From: Clostridia bacterium
GTDB lineage: Bacteria > Bacillota > UBA994 > PWPR01
Length of the DNA: 17,152 nucleotides
NCBI GenBank assembly: GCA_003557085.1
Contig: PWPR01000098.1
Coordinates: 1-17,152, forward strand
Reading direction: 5' to 3'
Made by a program: the position numbers and the translations under genes. Shown in pieces: positions 14,408 to 17,152 of the stretch; the first letter of the stretch is position 1; the number at the start of each line of letters is the position of its first letter. Below the pieces are notes generated by a model. The model was not told the DNA's origin. It worked only from the letters and a program-made list of their open reading frames with translations, and searched no databases.

Positions 14408-17152
14408 TTAGTTGCAAATTAAACCTGACTGTACTAAGAGATTCCAAATTGCTGTAGCTGCTTCTGCATGTGTAAATGATCCAAGCGGGTCAATCATATT
14501 TGCTGATCTACCGTTGAAAACCCTTGCTCCTAAAGCATTCTTAACACTTTGGTATGCCCAAGGAGATATCAGGTTTCTATCTGTGAAACTCTCTATCCTA
14601 TCAGGCTCTACTATCTCTAGCTTCACCAATCTCATCGCATTTGCATACATTGCCATAGCTTCTTGTCTTGTTATATTGGCATCTGGTTTGAATGTATTAT
14701 CTGGATATCCAGATATTATTCCATATGTGCTGGCAATCTCGATAGCTATCACATTCTTGTTATCCATATCAACGTCAGTAAACTTATTTGAAACCTCTGC
14801 ATTAGTTCTATATATGCCTAATGCTTTTGTAATATAATCAGCAAACTCAGCTCTTGTAATCAATCTATTTGGCTCAAAACTAGCTGGCTCGCTTATAATC
14901 AATCTACTGCCTAATACGTTAACAGGGGTTTTAGCCCAGTGATTAGCTACTGCCTCTACATCAATCGGATTAAAAACAACTGTGTACAAGGAGTTAGTCA
15001 ATGAATTTATTCTAGCATAGTAAATCCCACCTTCTTCAAAGACCTGTGTTGGAACATGACTAAATGTTCCATCTGGATTATATACCACACCCGTAGTAAT
15101 CTTTGAAATATCCACATTTTCTGGCAATCTAATTACTCTACTAACATATTCATTAAACTTAGTTATACTATATTTACTTTCACTACCATCAACATTCTTT
15201 GTCTTAGCTGTTATGCTAAACTCTATTGGTGATATTACAAGCTCTAAATCTTTAGAGTCTGCAGATTCTCTAATTATGAAGTCTTCCTCATCAGTGGATT
15301 TTCTTATTTCAATATCTACTTCTATTTCACGAAGATCTTCTATTGTTAAGTTGAACTGTTTTGCAACATTTAGTATCTCTAACTCATTTGCTGGTATATT
15401 ATAACTAATATCTCTTGCTGAAATAGAAATTATTTTGTCCTCATCCTCGAATGATTTAACCATGTCACCTGTCAATATTGTTTTAATATCCTTAGTGTAT
15501 AATTCTTCAACAGTGACTTTTACTAATTTCTTATCATCTATTTCTATTTCCTCAATATTAGTGTATTGTTTGACCCCATCTGTAATAACCACAATATTTC
15601 TTTCTTCTACATCTTCTCCAACTATGGGTGGAGAAGGTGGAGTTAGTATCCTCAATATGCCTGGTTTATAAGTTATATCGTAGTTACTTGTGACATTAGT
15701 GCCATTTCTTCTAATTACTGCATCTGAAGCTATGTTCTCGCTTCTTCCAATCGAAACAATACTCCCTAACACTTGAACTTCAACTATTTGATCTCCTCCT
15801 GCTAATGATCCTGCTGAAATTGTGTAGCCTCCTTCAGTTAAAGCTGTCCCATTATATGTCCTACTTGCAGACTTAGCAGTAATCTCGAGTGGACGTTGTG
15901 TTACTTCTAAAGTTCCATGAATGTAAGTTATATCGTAGTTATTTGCAACATCAGTATCTCCATCTAAAATAACTGCAGCTGATGCTAAATTATTACTACT
16001 TCCTACATCCATCTGAGAACCTGTTGTTATTACACTTTCAAGTTTTTGGCCTTCTACTAATGTTCCAGATGTTATCTCATAACTATCATCTACTAATGCT
16101 ACTCCATCATAGATCTTGCTACTAGAATTGGCTGCGATAGTTAGCTCTCTTAAGTATATATCTGCCTTAGATGATCCACTTGTTGCAGTAAGAGCATAGT
16201 TACCTTTATCCATCCCACCACTTATTGCAATATTAGTGAAGTTAACATTCTTATTACTTCCTGCTTTGCTATCTTCAAAACTAACATCATAGCTAAACTC
16301 TAAATCATCACCGCTGCTTCTTTCACCACCTGATAATCTATCATCATCAAAGCCTTCTCCAGTAATAATTGTTGTCCCATCATAGACCTTACTATCTGCT
16401 ACAAAGTTACTTAAAGTTAATAGTCTCTTTGTAATATTTGCAGTAGTTACTCCACTTGTTGTTGTTAGAATGTAGTTATCTTTATCAACTCCGCCACTTA
16501 TTACGATATCAGTAAAAATTACATTCTTATTACTTCCTGCATTCTTATCCTCAAAGCTAACGTTATAGCTAAACTCTAAATCATCGCCATGTCTTCGTAG
16601 AATACCTGAAACTCTATCGTCATCGAAGCCATCTCCTGTAACACCTGTAGTCCTATCATATATCTTGTCATCTGCTACAAACCGAGTAAGAGATAATCCT
16701 CTCCTAGTGATACTTGCCTTTGCTTTTCCACTTGTTGTGACCAGATTATAGTTGTTTATATCAGTGCCACTGCTTAATGTAATATTAGTAAAGTTAACAT
16801 CTTTATCGCTTCCTGCATTCTTATCTTCAAAACTTACATCATAAGCAAACATTAAGTCGTCTCCTACGACTCTATCATCATCAAAGCCTTCTAACATAAC
16901 ATCTGTGGTTCCATCATAGGTTTTGTCAGCTGCTACAAAGTTAGTTAGTGTCAAATCTTTAAGAGCAATATCTGCCTTAGCTACCCCACTTGTTGTAATA
17001 AGAGTATAGTTGTCCTTATCAGCACCTCCACTTATTGCAATATCAGTGAAGTTAACATCCTTACTGCTTCCTGCATTTTTATCCTCAAAGTTGACACTAT
17101 AGCTAAACTCCAAACTATCACCGAGGATCCTACTATCGCTAAAGTCACCTCC
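14408..17152 (-). CDS. S-layer-anchored surface protein with YDG and MBG repeats (N-terminus outside window)
   Basis: The frame is open at the right edge, so at least 914 residues of a longer protein are present. Counting from the first in-window codon, it has one partial and three full YDG repeats of about 86-91 residues (each 'F.A.DKxYDGTT..GFDDDR', then 'FSYDVSFEDKNAGS' and 'NYxLxTTSG'). Two MBG-type repeats follow (SKIYDG and SRTYNGTAL starts, 'NNYDITY.GTL'). After a proline linker (TPPSPPIVGE) comes a domain seen in other clostridial surface proteins ('ISKITTGVVYNPDGTFSHVP'). Three SLH domains at the C-terminus (roughly the last 179 residues: FEPNRLITRAEF, 'GIISGYPDNTFKPDANITR', 'DPLGSFTHAEAA') bind the cell-wall polymer. 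It is a stalk-like wall protein, possibly adhesive. The codon track may suggest a TTG start at 17113, but the frame continues upstream, so that is not a start. Confidence 0.93.
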   Translation of the reverse strand, partial: GGDFSDSRILGDSLEFSYSVNFEDKNAGSSKDVNFTDIAISGGADKDNYTLITTSGVAKADIALKDLTLTNFVAADKTYDGTTDVMLEGFDDDRVVGDDLMFAYDVSFEDKNAGSDKDVNFTNITLSSGTDINNYNLVTTSGKAKASITRRGLSLTRFVADDKIYDRTTGVTGDGFDDDRVSGILRRHGDDLEFSYNVSFEDKNAGSNKNVIFTDIVISGGVDKDNYILTTTSGVTTANITKRLLTLSNFVADSKVYDGTTIITGEGFDDDRLSGGERSSGDDLEFSYDVSFEDSKAGSNKNVNFTNIAISGGMDKGNYALTATSGSSKADIYLRELTIAANSSSKIYDGVALVDDSYEITSGTLVEGQKLESVITTGSQMDVGSSNNLASAAVILDGDTDVANNYDITYIHGTLEVTQRPLEITAKSASRTYNGTALTEGGYTISAGSLAGGDQIVEVQVLGSIVSIGRSENIASDAVIRRNGTNVTSNYDITYKPGILRILTPPSPPIVGEDVEERNIVVITDGVKQYTNIEEIEIDDKKLVKVTVEELYTKDIKTILTGDMVKSFEDEDKIISISARDISYNIPANELEILNVAKQFNLTIEDLREIEVDIEIRKSTDEEDFIIRESADSKDLELVISPIEFSITAKTKNVDGSESKYSITKFNEYVSRVIRLPENVDISKITTGVVYNPDGTFSHVPTQVFEEGGIYYARINSLTNSLYTVVFNPIDVEAVANHWAKTPVNVLGSRLIISEPASFEPNRLITRAEFADYITKALGIYRTNAEVSNKFTDVDMDNKNVIAIEIASTYGIISGYPDNTFKPDANITRQEAMAMYANAMRLVKLEIVEPDRIESFTDRNLISPWAYQSVKNALGARVFNGRSANMIDPLGSFTHAEAATAIWNLLVQSGLICN
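15643..17152 (-). repeat. Tandem YDG/MBG coding repeats
   Basis: Within the surface-protein gene, units start near 16957, 16699 and 16426 (YDG, 258-273 bp each) and near 16153 and 15892 (MBG, about 250-260 bp), with part of a further YDG unit at the window edge. The YDG units share long near-identical stretches (for example the codons for FEDKNAGS and GFDDDR) and differ in the loop after GFDDDR (VVG, VSGILRRHG, LSGGERSSG). One unit has YDR in place of YDG. The similarity allows unit number to change by recombination and makes the region prone to assembly errors. Confidence 0.85.

Noticed and set aside
14412..14837. 141-codon plus-strand ORF
   Set aside because: It is the antisense of the SLH domains, whose motifs are unmistakable on the minus strand.
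16129..17152. CRISPR-like regular spacing of similar sequence
   Set aside because: The repeats are about 260-270 bp, in frame, and encode YDG domains; there are no short identical repeats with unique spacers anywhere in the window.
1..17152. tRNA, rRNA or riboswitch
   Set aside because: No cloverleaf with CCA-type end, rRNA-like segment or known riboswitch core was found in the intergenic spaces on reading.

Overview
The window reads as chromosomal DNA of a low-GC, Gram-positive anaerobe of the class Clostridia. The reasons are strong AT bias, AGGAGG-type ribosome binding sites, a SLH-anchored surface protein, an EFR1-type flavodoxin/ferredoxin, a YwbE homologue, a PAS-GGDEF-HD-GYP sensor, and worn IS30 and IS110 fragments. 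This placement is inference from gene content; no marker gene fixes the genus.

Layout. 1-750: a broken IS30-family transposase (minus). 847-3423: a large cyclic-di-GMP sensor enzyme (minus) with a good promoter and a terminator. 3605-4813: a two-TM protein of unknown role and a GNAT acetyltransferase (plus). 4979-7511: a two-gene minus operon encoding a short-chain dehydrogenase (SDR) followed by a CrtI-like FAD oxidoreductase. 7560-8000: spacer with a decayed IS110-family fragment. 8003-8458: NTF2/SnoaL-like protein (minus). 8745-9479: EFR1 flavodoxin-ferredoxin (plus). 9480-10017: degraded, formerly coding-looking DNA. 10018-10212: ywbE (minus). 10743-11324: membrane-anchored NERD-domain protein (minus). 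11875-12678: alpha/beta hydrolase (plus). 12814-13158: small membrane protein (plus). 13215-14159: tocopherol-cyclase-like protein (minus). 14408 to the window end: C-terminal part of a YDG/MBG-repeat SLH surface protein (minus).

Two things stand out. First, six enzymes spread over about 9 kb (SDR, CrtI-like FAD oxidoreductase, NTF2-like protein, flavodoxin-ferredoxin, alpha/beta hydrolase, tocopherol-cyclase/CrtC-like protein) look like parts of one lipid, isoprenoid or quinone-modifying redox pathway. No prenyl synthase is visible here, so the substrate is unknown. Second, two genes (SDR and the small membrane protein) share an unusual translation start. Each has an AAAGGAG Shine-Dalgarno sequence about 40 nt upstream of its ATG, with a hairpin filling almost all the gap, so that folding would bring the ribosome binding site to 8-10 nt from the start codon.

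The largest surface protein is incomplete in this window: its reading frame is still open at the right edge.
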